Source: Cohaesibacter celericrescens
GTDB lineage: Bacteria; Pseudomonadota; Alphaproteobacteria; Rhizobiales; Cohaesibacteraceae
Assembly: GCF_002866925.1 (NCBI RefSeq)
Contig: NZ_PKUQ01000047.1
Span: 142,859-206,858, forward strand
Reading direction: 5' to 3'
DNA length: 64,000 nt
This document shows, piece after piece, positions 19,265 through 27,991 of the stretch. Made by a program: the position numbers and the translations under genes. Positions within the stretch are counted from its first letter, which is position 1. Every line of letters begins with the position of its first letter. The notes beneath the pieces were generated by a model, which was given only the letters and a program-made list of their open reading frames with translations, was not told where the DNA came from and did no database searches.

Positions 19265-19842
19265 TCTTTCACCTCTGGAATGGAGTGGCCGGCAAGTCGG
19301 GCGATGTCTTTGCCCAACTCTGCGAGGGCCTGCAACAGCATCATCAGGACGCCTGTTACCATGATGGCTTTGATGGGCCAGACATAGGGTCGCCATGCGG
19401 TTGAAGACCGTTCTAACCGTCCCACTTCTTCGCTGCCGATGATTAGGCCAACAAAATAGCTGATAGGGTCAGATCCCCAGTATCCCAATGAGTAGGCCGT
19501 TGAACTAAGGCCGCCATAAAGCAGAACACCCAGATAATAGACCAAGAAAAGAACGGTGAAACAATCGACGGCTGCTTTTCGTCTTTTCGACCAGTCGCCA
19601 TAAAATAGGTCCATGCGTACATTGGACCCCATCAGGAGCGAATAGGGACCACCAAGCATATAATAGGCGACCATGGCGAACTGGGCCATTTCCAAGGTCC
19701 ACAGGGATGGGCTGAAGAATGTTTTGGAGACGGAAGACCACAGCAGGATCGCCATAAGCACAAATAGGCCATACATTACGACGCGTCCTACGCGAAGATT
19801 GAAGCCGTCAACCAAATCGATGAAGCGCAAAAGGGCCTTCAT
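19261..19842 (-). CDS. TRAP transporter small permease, DctQ family
   Basis: A 193-residue membrane protein with four predicted transmembrane segments, the small subunit that pairs with DctM. The sequence WTLEMAQFAMVAYYMLGGPYSLLMGSNVRMDLFYGDWSKRRK has the DctQ layout, with a conserved arginine-aspartate region after the second pair of helices. It overlaps both neighbours by ATGA: the amidohydrolase gene upstream and dctM downstream. Confidence 0.88.
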   Translation of the reverse strand: MKALLRFIDLVDGFNLRVGRVVMYGLFVLMAILLWSSVSKTFFSPSLWTLEMAQFAMVAYYMLGGPYSLLMGSNVRMDLFYGDWSKRRKAAVDCFTVLFLVYYLGVLLYGGLSSTAYSLGYWGSDPISYFVGLIIGSEEVGRLERSSTAWRPYVWPIKAIMVTGVLMMLLQALAELGKDIARLAGHSIPEVKE

Positions 19843-20624
19843 GAAGCGTTCGCCTTTCTCTGCCTATCTTGATGCAGGGTCTCGTGTGCCTGCAAAATGG
19901 ATTGAGCGAGATGGTCGGCCATTTCTTTGGCTTTGTCCTGTGTGTTTATGAGGTCATTGCGAATTTCGATCATGGTCGCGTCCAGATCGAGATCTTCAGC
20001 GTGCTTTCGAAGGCTGTAGGTGACGCCGTCTGTCGCGTCATAAGGTTCGTTCAGCGCTGATTTGAAACGACCGCGCTCCTGCTCGATGGTCTGGATTGCG
20101 TCGCTGAAGCCTGAGTTTTTGTCAAATAGAAATCCAAGTTCAACCAGCCGTTGGCCACCATTGTAAACAGGGGTAAAGCTGTGAATTGTCAGGACGGTGA
20201 CAGGCGTTTTGGATCTTTTGATTTGGGCGCGGATCAGGTCTTGGGCTGCGGAATGAAAGGGTTCGTGAACAAGTGCAAAGCGCAATTGTCTCTCATCATC
20301 GGTGAGATCTTTGTTGCCTGGAATCGAGAAGACCTCGCTCTTCACTGGCATGCAATCGGGGGCCTGAAGAGGGCGGTTGCAATCATAAACGAGGCGCGAT
20401 ACGCCGCCCGCAACCAAAGGCGCGTCTAGAAGCTGCGACAGTCCGGTTGCGACGTCCAATGCGCCAATGTCCCACGCCGCATGCGAAGCGCGCGCTTCGG
20501 GATCAAGTCCCAAGTTGCCCAACTCTTGCGGGATGTCTTTGGCCGCATGTTCACATAACAGCACAAACGGTGCTTTTCCGCTTGTTCCGTGAAATTGAAT
20601 TGGGGACCATGTCCGTATGGTCAT
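19839..20624 (-). CDS. N-formylglutamate amidohydrolase-family protein
   Basis: A 261-residue member of the FGase family, distinct from HutG. Conserved parts are VLLCEHAAKDIPQELG, AAWDIGALDVATGLSQLLDAPL, SRLVYDCNRP and VTVLTIHSFTPVYNG, which supply metal and active-site residues. It is the first gene of the TRAP/glutamine-synthetase operon, with a GGGGAG ribosome binding site before the ATG at 20624. In this setting it could remove a glutamyl or other N-acyl group from a pathway intermediate, although the family name reflects N-formylglutamate hydrolysis. The actual substrate is unproven. Confidence 0.82.
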   Translation of the reverse strand: MTIRTWSPIQFHGTSGKAPFVLLCEHAAKDIPQELGNLGLDPEARASHAAWDIGALDVATGLSQLLDAPLVAGGVSRLVYDCNRPLQAPDCMPVKSEVFSIPGNKDLTDDERQLRFALVHEPFHSAAQDLIRAQIKRSKTPVTVLTIHSFTPVYNGGQRLVELGFLFDKNSGFSDAIQTIEQERGRFKSALNEPYDATDGVTYSLRKHAEDLDLDATMIEIRNDLINTQDKAKEMADHLAQSILQAHETLHQDRQRKANAS

Positions 20625-20647
20625 ATTTTATTCTCCCCGGTTGCCTT

Positions 20648-20706
20648 TGTAAAGAAAACTACAGGCAGGGATGAAAAGTCAATTTTTTTCTGTATTTTTT
20701 TCTACA
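20648..20706. promoter_or_regulatory. Twin RpiR-type operators TGTA-N8-TACA
   Basis: Two 16 bp sites with identical arms lie in the intergenic space between the TRAP/GS operon and the rpiR-like gene: TGTAAAGAAAACTACA (20648-20663) and TGTATTTTTTTCTACA (20691-20706). Read from the complementary strand both begin TGTAG and end TACA. Their centres are 43 bp apart, close to four helical turns, which favours binding of two dimers on one DNA face. They are the best candidates for operators of the divergent regulator. Confidence 0.65.
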
Positions 20707-20726
20707 TTATTCTTTATGGTGTAATT

Positions 20727-21608
20727 ATGAAGCAAGGAATTGACAATGAAAAAATGCTTGTTCGCGATTTGATTGAACAGCATAAATCGGCCTTTACACC
20801 TGCTGAACGCCGGTTGGTCCCTTATTTGAAAGACGATTCACTGGCGATCGAATTGAAGTCGATTACCGAGCTGGCGATTGCTGCCGACGTGTCGACCCCC
20901 ACGGTCATTCGGTTTGCACGTAAGCTGGGGTTTCACGGCTTTCCCGATATGCAGGGGGCGGTCCGTGCCGAGTTGGCTGAACGCATCAAACAGCCGTTGG
21001 CAAAAATTGATGGACATGTGTCTTCTGCCCACAATGACCACGTGGCCAATCGTTTTTCGTTTCAGGTGGTCGAGAATATCAATCGCACGATGAGTCAGTT
21101 GGACTATCGGATGTTTGATGATGTGGCGAACATGTTGGGCGATCCGAAAAACAAGGTCTATCTCCGCGGCGGTAAAATCTCGCAGTCGAGTGCCTATCAT
21201 TTCTTCAATCACTTACAGATCATACGCCCCAACGTCTCCATGTTGGGGGCGTCTCCCAGTGTTTGGCCCCAAACCCTGCTGGATTTGGATTCGTCTTCCG
21301 TTTTGATCCTGTTTGATATCCGCCGCTATGAAAAAGAGCTTGAGAAACTGGCGCTGCTGGCAGCTTCTCAAGGTGCCAAAATTGTATTGTTTACCGACCA
21401 GTGGGGATCGCCCATTGAACGTATTGCCGACAATTGTTTTCGGGCGATGGTGGAAGCGCCTTCAAGCTGGGATTCGACAATCGCCATCAATCTGCTTGTT
21501 GAATGCATGATCGCCCATATTCAAAATTCAAATCCTGAACGAAGTGCCGATCGTATCAAAGAGATGGAAAAGATGATCGGCGTTGCTGAGATCTTCCGGA
21601 AGAGTTGA
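20727..21608 (+). CDS. RpiR/MurR-family transcriptional regulator
   Basis: A 293-residue regulator with an N-terminal HTH_6 domain (FTPAERRLVPYLKDDSLAIELKSITELAIAADVSTPTVIRFARKLGF) and a C-terminal SIS domain (VYLRGGKISQSSAYHFFNHL, later GAKIVLFTDQWGSPIERIADN). I start it at the ATG at 20727 (MKQGIDNEKML); an open frame extends upstream but runs through the operator region. It is divergent from the TRAP/GS operon and is its probable regulator. SIS domains usually sense phosphosugars, which is not an obvious match for an amine pathway, so the effector is open. Confidence 0.88.
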   Translation: MKQGIDNEKMLVRDLIEQHKSAFTPAERRLVPYLKDDSLAIELKSITELAIAADVSTPTVIRFARKLGFHGFPDMQGAVRAELAERIKQPLAKIDGHVSSAHNDHVANRFSFQVVENINRTMSQLDYRMFDDVANMLGDPKNKVYLRGGKISQSSAYHFFNHLQIIRPNVSMLGASPSVWPQTLLDLDSSSVLILFDIRRYEKELEKLALLAASQGAKIVLFTDQWGSPIERIADNCFRAMVEAPSSWDSTIAINLLVECMIAHIQNSNPERSADRIKEMEKMIGVAEIFRKS

Positions 21609-21632
21609 TACAAGCCCTTGATGCTAGTGGGG

Positions 21633-22298
21633 CTATTGCGTGATTTCCAGATAGAATCCCTCATCCGATTGACGGATGGTCAGATGATCATAATTGTTGA
21701 TGGACGGGACGCGTTCCGTGGGTGTGAAACCGGCTGCCGCACTGATGGCAATAACCGTGCTTTGTGCGGCGAGACCTGCAGTGATGCCCGCTGGAGCATC
21801 TTCAAAGACGATGCATTTTTGGGGATCGATTTTGATTTGCGCCGCACCCAGAAGATAGGGTTCGGGGTCGGGTTTGCCCTTTTTAATTTCATTTGCGGTG
21901 ACAAGCACATCCGGCATGGGAATTCCGGCAGCTTTTATGCGTGGCCGCGCGATGGGCTGAGTGCCGGAGGTTACAATTCCCCACGGGATTTGCAAGGCGT
22001 CCAAACGCGCAAGAAAGCCAAGTGCGCCTGCAATGGGAATGACCCCATCGGTATCGGTGGCTTCCAGATTTTCAAGCCAGAGAAACTCTTCTTGAAGCGC
22101 TTCCTCATCCATAAAACTTAGGAGTTCTTTCAGGGATTCCGAAGCTGGTCTGCCATGAATGACATGAAGAACGTGTTCAGGGTCCTGACCGTGACGCAGA
22201 GCCAGTTTGGACCAGGCGCGCGTGACCGCTGCGATTGAATCGACCAACGTACCGTCCAGATCAAACAGGCAGGCTTCAAAAGGAAAAGATTTTGACAA
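21633..22298 (-). CDS. HAD-superfamily phosphatase, beta-phosphoglucomutase-like
   Basis: A 221-residue haloacid dehalogenase-like hydrolase (subfamily IA). The aspartate nucleophile motif is FDLDGTLVDS; further motifs are VTSGTQ (motif II), KKGKPDPEPYL (motif III lysine) and CIVFEDAPAGITAG (motif IV). The start is taken as a TTG at 22298, with GGAG seven bases upstream; the in-frame ATG at 22451 would add 51 residues without similarity to the family. It is convergent with the RpiR gene. The substrate is probably a small sugar phosphate. Confidence 0.82.
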   Translation of the reverse strand: MSKSFPFEACLFDLDGTLVDSIAAVTRAWSKLALRHGQDPEHVLHVIHGRPASESLKELLSFMDEEALQEEFLWLENLEATDTDGVIPIAGALGFLARLDALQIPWGIVTSGTQPIARPRIKAAGIPMPDVLVTANEIKKGKPDPEPYLLGAAQIKIDPQKCIVFEDAPAGITAGLAAQSTVIAISAAAGFTPTERVPSINNYDHLTIRQSDEGFYLEITQ

Positions 22299-22640
22299 GG
22301 GGATGCTCCAGACGGAATGAAAGAAGAGGCGCGTAGAAATCGGGACAGGCTTTGTGCAATCTATAACAAGGTAGCCCAAAAGACATGGCCTAAACTTGCA
22401 TAGCGGGTCTGTTGTTGCATGGGTATACACCCTAAGGGAAACGGATCTCAATCCTATGTCGGTGTGGTATCGTCAAAAGTCTTCTCGAATGCGCGTATTT
22501 GAGTGAAACGGGATTGCTTGCAGCTGCCGCTTGTTCTCGCAACGGGGGTACATTAGTCTTGAGAATAACCGAAAAAAGCGTGGTGAGTTTTCTGTTTGGC
22601 CACGAGGATATAGAATGACCGAGCATTGGCGGATCAGAAA
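22299..22640. other. Intergenic region between HAD phosphatase and sbcD
   Basis: About 340 bp between two divergent genes. It must contain both promoters, but I see no strong inverted repeat, RNA gene or conserved small reading frame in it. Confidence 0.5.
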
Positions 22641-23909
22641 ATGACAGGCGTGGACAACGGTGAAGATGTAGGCGCCAAAGGCAACGCTCTGCGTGTGCTT
22701 CATACTGCTGACTGGCACATTGGTCAGACCCTTAATGGCTGGTCGCGGCATGAAGAGCATCGGATCTGGTTTGAGCGGCTGGGGGATGTGATTGAACAGC
22801 AAGCGGTGGATGTGCTGATTGTCGCAGGCGACATATATGACGGCATCAACCCATCTGGCGAGTCGCAAAAATTGCTCTATTCTGCCTTGCGATCGTTCAA
22901 AGATCGCCGTCCGGAATTGTGCACCGTGATTACCTCTGGCAACCATGACCCAACCGTGCGGCTCGAAGCGCCCGGACCCATTCTTGCCAGTCTCGATGTG
23001 CATGTCATCGCAACCATGCGCCACATCGCAGATGCCATCGACTATGCACAGCATATGATACCGCTGTGCGATGCGTCCGGTACTGTGCGGGCTTGGGTTT
23101 GTGCTATTCCCTTTTTGCGGGCTGCCGATCTGCCCGGTTTGAGCTTTGCTGCTGATGAGAAGCGCGGATCTCCCATTGTTGAGGCGGCACGCCGGTTTCA
23201 TGCTGATATGGCCGAGGCAGCCCTCGCTCATGCCGGTGGCTTGCCAATCCTTGCTATGGGGCATTTGCATTGCCATGGAGCCACGGAAAGCGAAGGGGCC
23301 GAACGTCGCATTCTGATCGGTGGCGAACATGCCTTGTCTGAAGATGTTTTCCCCGAGGCATTTGATTATGTGGCGCTTGGCCATTTGCACCGCCCTCAAA
23401 ATCTGGATGGTGGACGTATCCGGTATTCTGGCTCTTGCTTTCCATTGTCGGCGGCTGAAATCAGCTATGATCACGGTGTGACCTTGATCGACATTGATGC
23501 GGAAGGCTTGCGCAAACACCATCTGTCCATTGAGCGCCCCGTCGAAATGATCCGATTGCCTGCGCAAGGGGCCATGACATTTGAGGCTTTCGAGGTGGCG
23601 CTTGAACAGATTGCACTTCAAGAAGATCTGCCTAAATCCTTGCGGCCCTTTGTCTATGTTAATCTGCAAGCCACTGGCCCTGCTTCGGTTCTACTGGCCG
23701 ATGTTGAAAAGCTACTGGCCAAATATCCGCTGCGCACCGCCGGTGTGCGTGTGCAACGGCTCACCGAGCAGAGCGAACAGACTGCCCCGATTTCTCTTGC
23801 GGAAACCACGCCGGAGGAACTGTTTCGCAAGGCATTTGAGAGCGTCAATGCGACCACACCTGATGAACAGCATATTTCGGCTTTTCGCGATGCCGCCACG
23901 GGGGCTTGA
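22641..23909 (+). CDS. sbcD: Exonuclease SbcD (Mre11-like nuclease subunit)
   Basis: A 422-residue metallophosphoesterase that forms the nuclease half of the SbcCD complex, which opens DNA hairpins and processes double-strand ends. The five phosphoesterase motifs are visible: HTADWHIG, VAGDIYDG, SGNHD, MGHLHCHG and ALGHLHRPQ. The ATG at 22641 (MTGVDNG) is preferred over a TTG fifteen bases earlier, because GGCGGA lies at suitable spacing. The gene ends 3 bp before sbcC, so the pair forms an operon. Confidence 0.95.
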   Translation: MTGVDNGEDVGAKGNALRVLHTADWHIGQTLNGWSRHEEHRIWFERLGDVIEQQAVDVLIVAGDIYDGINPSGESQKLLYSALRSFKDRRPELCTVITSGNHDPTVRLEAPGPILASLDVHVIATMRHIADAIDYAQHMIPLCDASGTVRAWVCAIPFLRAADLPGLSFAADEKRGSPIVEAARRFHADMAEAALAHAGGLPILAMGHLHCHGATESEGAERRILIGGEHALSEDVFPEAFDYVALGHLHRPQNLDGGRIRYSGSCFPLSAAEISYDHGVTLIDIDAEGLRKHHLSIERPVEMIRLPAQGAMTFEAFEVALEQIALQEDLPKSLRPFVYVNLQATGPASVLLADVEKLLAKYPLRTAGVRVQRLTEQSEQTAPISLAETTPEELFRKAFESVNATTPDEQHISAFRDAATGA

Positions 23910-23912
23910 TTC

Positions 23913-26900
23913 ATGCAGATTTTGACAATTCGGGGCGGCAACCTTGCCAGTCTCTCAAAGCCATTCGAGATTGATCTGACACAGGAGCCGCTGCGCTCAA
24001 CTGGCCTGTTTGCCATCACGGGTGAGACCGGCGCAGGCAAGTCCACCATTCTGGATGCCATGTGCCTTGCGCTTTATGGCAATTGTCCGCGGCTTTCTGG
24101 TGTTGGTGTCAATGACGATGTACCCGATGTCGCGGGTGAGACCATCAAATCCAGTGATCCGCGTGCCATTCTGCGCAGAGGGGCCAGTCAGGGGTTTGCT
24201 GAAGTGACATTTCTGGCGCCGGATGGGCTGGCCTATAGGGCGTCCTGGACAGCGCGACGGGCGCGAGGACGGGCCGAGGGCAAGTTGCAAAATGTCGACC
24301 GGTCGCTGACCCGTCTTGAGGATGATGTGGTTCTGGAAAGCCAGATCAAAGCGGTGACCCAAAAAGTGACCGAGATCACTGGTCTGACCTATGATGAATT
24401 CCGCCGCACGGTTTTGTTGGCGCAAGGGGATTTTGACGCATTTCTTCGCGCCAACACGTCCGAGCGTGCAGCTCTGTTGGAAAAAGTGACCGGAACCGAG
24501 ATTTATCGTTCCATTTCCAAGCGGGTTTATGCGCGGTTTTTGGAGGCGCAATCGGCCTTGGGTGTTTTGGAAACCCGACGGGCGGCCACGCCGGTTTTGT
24601 CAGATGAGGACCGGTCGCGCTTGAAGGAAGAGAGTGATCAACTGACCGGCGAGATTTCGCTGCTCACCATTGAATTGGAGGCGATTGCGCAGAAAATCCG
24701 CAAGCATGAGGCCGTGATAGCTGGGCAGGCACAGGTGCATGCTGCCCAAGAGGCTGAGCAGGCTGCCCATGCTGCAAAAATCGGGGCTGCTGCAGAACGG
24801 GCTCAGCTGGAAAAAATAGAAAGGGCGCTTGGACTGAAAGCCGAACATGCGCGTTTGGTGGCGGCTGACAAGGCATTTGTGCAGCTGACCAAAGATGAAG
24901 GATTGGCGCGCCAAGAGCAACTAACCCGCCGCGAGGTTCTTGAAAACTGCCAAAAAGCCAGTAACCTTGCTGAAAAGAACCATGATGAAGCTGAACGTCT
25001 CTTTAAAGAACTTGGGCCCGTTTGGACCGAGGCGGCGCGGCTGGATAGCATCATTCACACCGCCAAAGAAGAAGTGGCAGAAGCCGAAGCGCTGCACCTC
25101 AAACAATCCGAACAAAAAGCCGAGCTGACATTGGCTCTGGCCGCCTTGAAACACAAACAGCAACAAAGTACCGCGCTGCATGATGCGGCCATCGAACAGT
25201 TGGACCGTGCGCCCGAGACTCATTTGCTTGCGGATCGCTGGGCAGATATTGACCTTTTGATTAAAGAGCGGAGCGTGGTTCGCAAAACCGAAAGCCTTGC
25301 CCGCAACGCAGCCAATGCTGAACGACAACGTGGGCAAGAGCTTCTAGCTAGTTTGAACGCTTTGTCACAAGCTGATGAAGTGGACCGGAAGGCTACTCAA
25401 ACTCTGGAAGCGGCTATTACAACGGCGAAACAGCGCCTGCAAGACATTGACAACAATGATCCGCAGCAACGCATGAACCGGTTGCTTGAAGGGGCACAAG
25501 CGCTCAAGGATATGAGGCGCGCAGCTGATGATTTTGGCCGTGCCAAAACCACCCTGTCGCGTGCGGTCGAGGATCAGTCATTGGCCCGCCAAAAACAGGA
25601 TAGAGAGACAGCAGCGCTGCGCGTTTGTGATAACCAAATACTGACCCTTTCCGGCAAGGTCGAGGCGCTGCAGACTCCTGCGGATCAGGCCGAGGCGGCG
25701 GTTTCCGAGCAAGCGGCCCGTTTGCGTCAGCATTTGCAGTCTGGTGAACCATGCCCGGTTTGTGGCTCGCTTGAGCATCCCGTGCATGATGATGCATCGC
25801 TGATGTCCGTCGCACAAACTCTAAGGCAGACTTTGCAAGATGCCCGCGCCGATCTGGCTGAAGAACAGAAAAAACATACTGCATTAGAGCGCGCAATCGA
25901 CGCCGCCACGTTGAGGTTCACCGCAGCGCGAGAGACCGCCGAGCAGGCAACAACGCTCATTGATGCCAGCCAGACGGCTTTTGTGAGTGCGCGAGAAGCT
26001 GCGATAAAGGCAGGACTGACACAGGTTCCAGAGCAAGCTGAAGGAGCTTTGGTGATTCTTGATGTGTTGCAGGATAAGCTCAATACCCGACAGACCGAGA
26101 TCGAGGTCTTAATCGTAGAGCAGAGCAAGGTGCGTCAGCAATTCGAATCGGGCAGCGATCAGCTCAAACGCCTCGCTAGCAAGCGCGAAGAACGCAGCGA
26201 ACAACGAGAACTGACAGCGGCGCAAAGCGCGGATGCCCACTCCAAAGCCTCTTTGAAAGAACAGGAAACAGAGCAAGCGATTGCTCGCATTGAACAGATT
26301 GATCGATCCCTTGCCGCACCGCTCGCTGCGGCATCCCAATCCCTTGACGGGCTGGATGATGATCCTGTTGCTGCTCACAAAACCCTCGAGGCTGTGGTGC
26401 AATGGTGGAAGACCCAGATCACGGGACGGGATCAGGCCGCGGCGCACTTGCAAGATTTGGCACCCAAGGTCGCCGCAGCCGAGGCAAATTTAAAGGGGGC
26501 GGTCACCAAGCTCGTAGAGGCGGAACAGTCGCAAAAGGTACGGCAAGAGCGTTTTGAAGGCTTGCTTTTGGACCGGTCCAAACTTTTGGATGGCGAAGAG
26601 ACCGATGTCCATCGCTCCCGACATAATGATGCGAGGCTGGCAGCAAGCCGCAAGCGACAACAGGCTGCAACGGCGCTTTCCAACGCCAAAAGTGATCAAT
26701 CGAGCGTCGATGCGCGGCTTCAGGCTTGTCTCAATGCATTGGCCCCCGCGCAGCAGGAAGCCCAAGACGCGCGGGCTGATCTTGATCAAAAACTTGCGGC
26801 GGCAGGGTTGGATCAATCAGGGCTGGATGCTTTGTTGGTGCAAGGGGCATCAGAAGCGACGCGGTTGCGCAGCTTGCTCAAAGTGCTTGACGATAACCTG

Positions 26901-27641
26901 ACGGGTGCGAGTTCAAACCTCAGAGAACGTCAAGGGGATTTGCAAAAACTGATCAATGACGGCCTACCTGACGAGCCAGAGGTCGATCTTCGCGCAGCCA
27001 AAATGCAACAAGAAACACTGAGGGATGAAAAACGAAAGCGGACCGGCTTTATTGATGGTCAATTCAAGTCAGATGATGCGCTGCGTGCCACACAGAAAGA
27101 TCTGGATGCCCAGATTAAGGCGGCGAAAGCCGTGTGTGATACATGGGCGGCGGTGAACGCGGCTGTCGGGTCCAAGCAGGGGGATCGTTTTGCAAAGATT
27201 GCCCAAAGTGTGACGCTGTCGATGCTTGTGGAGCGCGCGAACCAACATTTGGCTGATCTGAAACCGCGTTATCAATTATCGGGTGGTGAAGAGCTGGCTC
27301 TTCATATTGTCGACAAAGATATGGGCAATGAAGTGCGGTCTACTCGATCCTTGTCTGGTGGCGAGCGGTTTCTCGTTTCGCTGTCACTGGCGCTGGCATT
27401 GTCTGGCATGGGCGGTCGAGGCGGTTTGGCCGAGACGCTGTTTATCGACGAGGGGTTTGGCTCATTGGATGCAGAGAGCCTTGATGTGGCTATGGATGCA
27501 CTGGAAACGTTGCAAGCGCAGGGACGCACGATCGGTGTCATTTCTCATGTCGAGGCCATGAAGGACCGCATACCGGTGCAATTGCGGGTTCTTCGCCATG
27601 GATCGGGCGCAAGCTCGGTGGAATTGGTGGTTTCAGCCTGA
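23913..27641 (+). CDS. sbcC: Exonuclease SbcC (Rad50-like SMC ATPase subunit)
   Basis: A 1242-residue SMC-like ATPase. Walker A (GETGAGKST) is near residue 37, followed by the Q-loop VLLAQGDFDAFL. Long alanine/glutamate/glutamine-rich coiled coils fill about residues 180-1080, interrupted by the zinc hook CPVCGS near residue 612. The C-terminal half-domain has the signature LSGGERFLVSLSLALALSGM and Walker B ETLFIDEGFGSLD. It partners SbcD in repair of DNA ends and palindromes. The length is a little above that of Escherichia coli SbcC. Confidence 0.96.
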   Translation: MQILTIRGGNLASLSKPFEIDLTQEPLRSTGLFAITGETGAGKSTILDAMCLALYGNCPRLSGVGVNDDVPDVAGETIKSSDPRAILRRGASQGFAEVTFLAPDGLAYRASWTARRARGRAEGKLQNVDRSLTRLEDDVVLESQIKAVTQKVTEITGLTYDEFRRTVLLAQGDFDAFLRANTSERAALLEKVTGTEIYRSISKRVYARFLEAQSALGVLETRRAATPVLSDEDRSRLKEESDQLTGEISLLTIELEAIAQKIRKHEAVIAGQAQVHAAQEAEQAAHAAKIGAAAERAQLEKIERALGLKAEHARLVAADKAFVQLTKDEGLARQEQLTRREVLENCQKASNLAEKNHDEAERLFKELGPVWTEAARLDSIIHTAKEEVAEAEALHLKQSEQKAELTLALAALKHKQQQSTALHDAAIEQLDRAPETHLLADRWADIDLLIKERSVVRKTESLARNAANAERQRGQELLASLNALSQADEVDRKATQTLEAAITTAKQRLQDIDNNDPQQRMNRLLEGAQALKDMRRAADDFGRAKTTLSRAVEDQSLARQKQDRETAALRVCDNQILTLSGKVEALQTPADQAEAAVSEQAARLRQHLQSGEPCPVCGSLEHPVHDDASLMSVAQTLRQTLQDARADLAEEQKKHTALERAIDAATLRFTAARETAEQATTLIDASQTAFVSAREAAIKAGLTQVPEQAEGALVILDVLQDKLNTRQTEIEVLIVEQSKVRQQFESGSDQLKRLASKREERSEQRELTAAQSADAHSKASLKEQETEQAIARIEQIDRSLAAPLAAASQSLDGLDDDPVAAHKTLEAVVQWWKTQITGRDQAAAHLQDLAPKVAAAEANLKGAVTKLVEAEQSQKVRQERFEGLLLDRSKLLDGEETDVHRSRHNDARLAASRKRQQAATALSNAKSDQSSVDARLQACLNALAPAQQEAQDARADLDQKLAAAGLDQSGLDALLVQGASEATRLRSLLKVLDDNLTGASSNLRERQGDLQKLINDGLPDEPEVDLRAAKMQQETLRDEKRKRTGFIDGQFKSDDALRATQKDLDAQIKAAKAVCDTWAAVNAAVGSKQGDRFAKIAQSVTLSMLVERANQHLADLKPRYQLSGGEELALHIVDKDMGNEVRSTRSLSGGERFLVSLSLALALSGMGGRGGLAETLFIDEGFGSLDAESLDVAMDALETLQAQGRTIGVISHVEAMKDRIPVQLRVLRHGSGASSVELVVSA

Positions 27642-27991
27642 GCAACTGTGACCGCCGAATATTCAAGCAGATGGTGATGTGTGGCTTAAAGATCGGTGGC
27701 GGTTAAATCTGCGTGTTGGCCACGAAAACGGATTTCCATCTCGCAATTTTTATGAAATAGATCGCGCGGAGACAATCAGCAGCAACCCTTGAAACGCGGC
27801 CATCGCTTACCAAATTCTCGGTCTTGCTGGCGCTTTGGTCTTATCAGAAAATCCGTGTTTTCTTTCTGGTTGATCTTTGCGGGAAATTGCGCGTCAATTG
27901 TATCAACTATCAAACCGATCAGCTTCCGATAGACCATTGCTGGAATTCCGGTCAAACATGGCCTTCGATCAACCAAAATGTGATGAATTAA
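27642..27991. other. Intergenic region after sbcC
   Basis: A 350 bp stretch between two rightward genes. It probably holds the promoter of the GNAT-nitrilase gene. I found no convincing terminator, RNA gene or small coding sequence. Confidence 0.5.

Noticed and set aside
22473..23669. Leftward open frame of 398 codons
   Set aside because: It is antisense to sbcD, whose phosphoesterase motifs are unmistakable.
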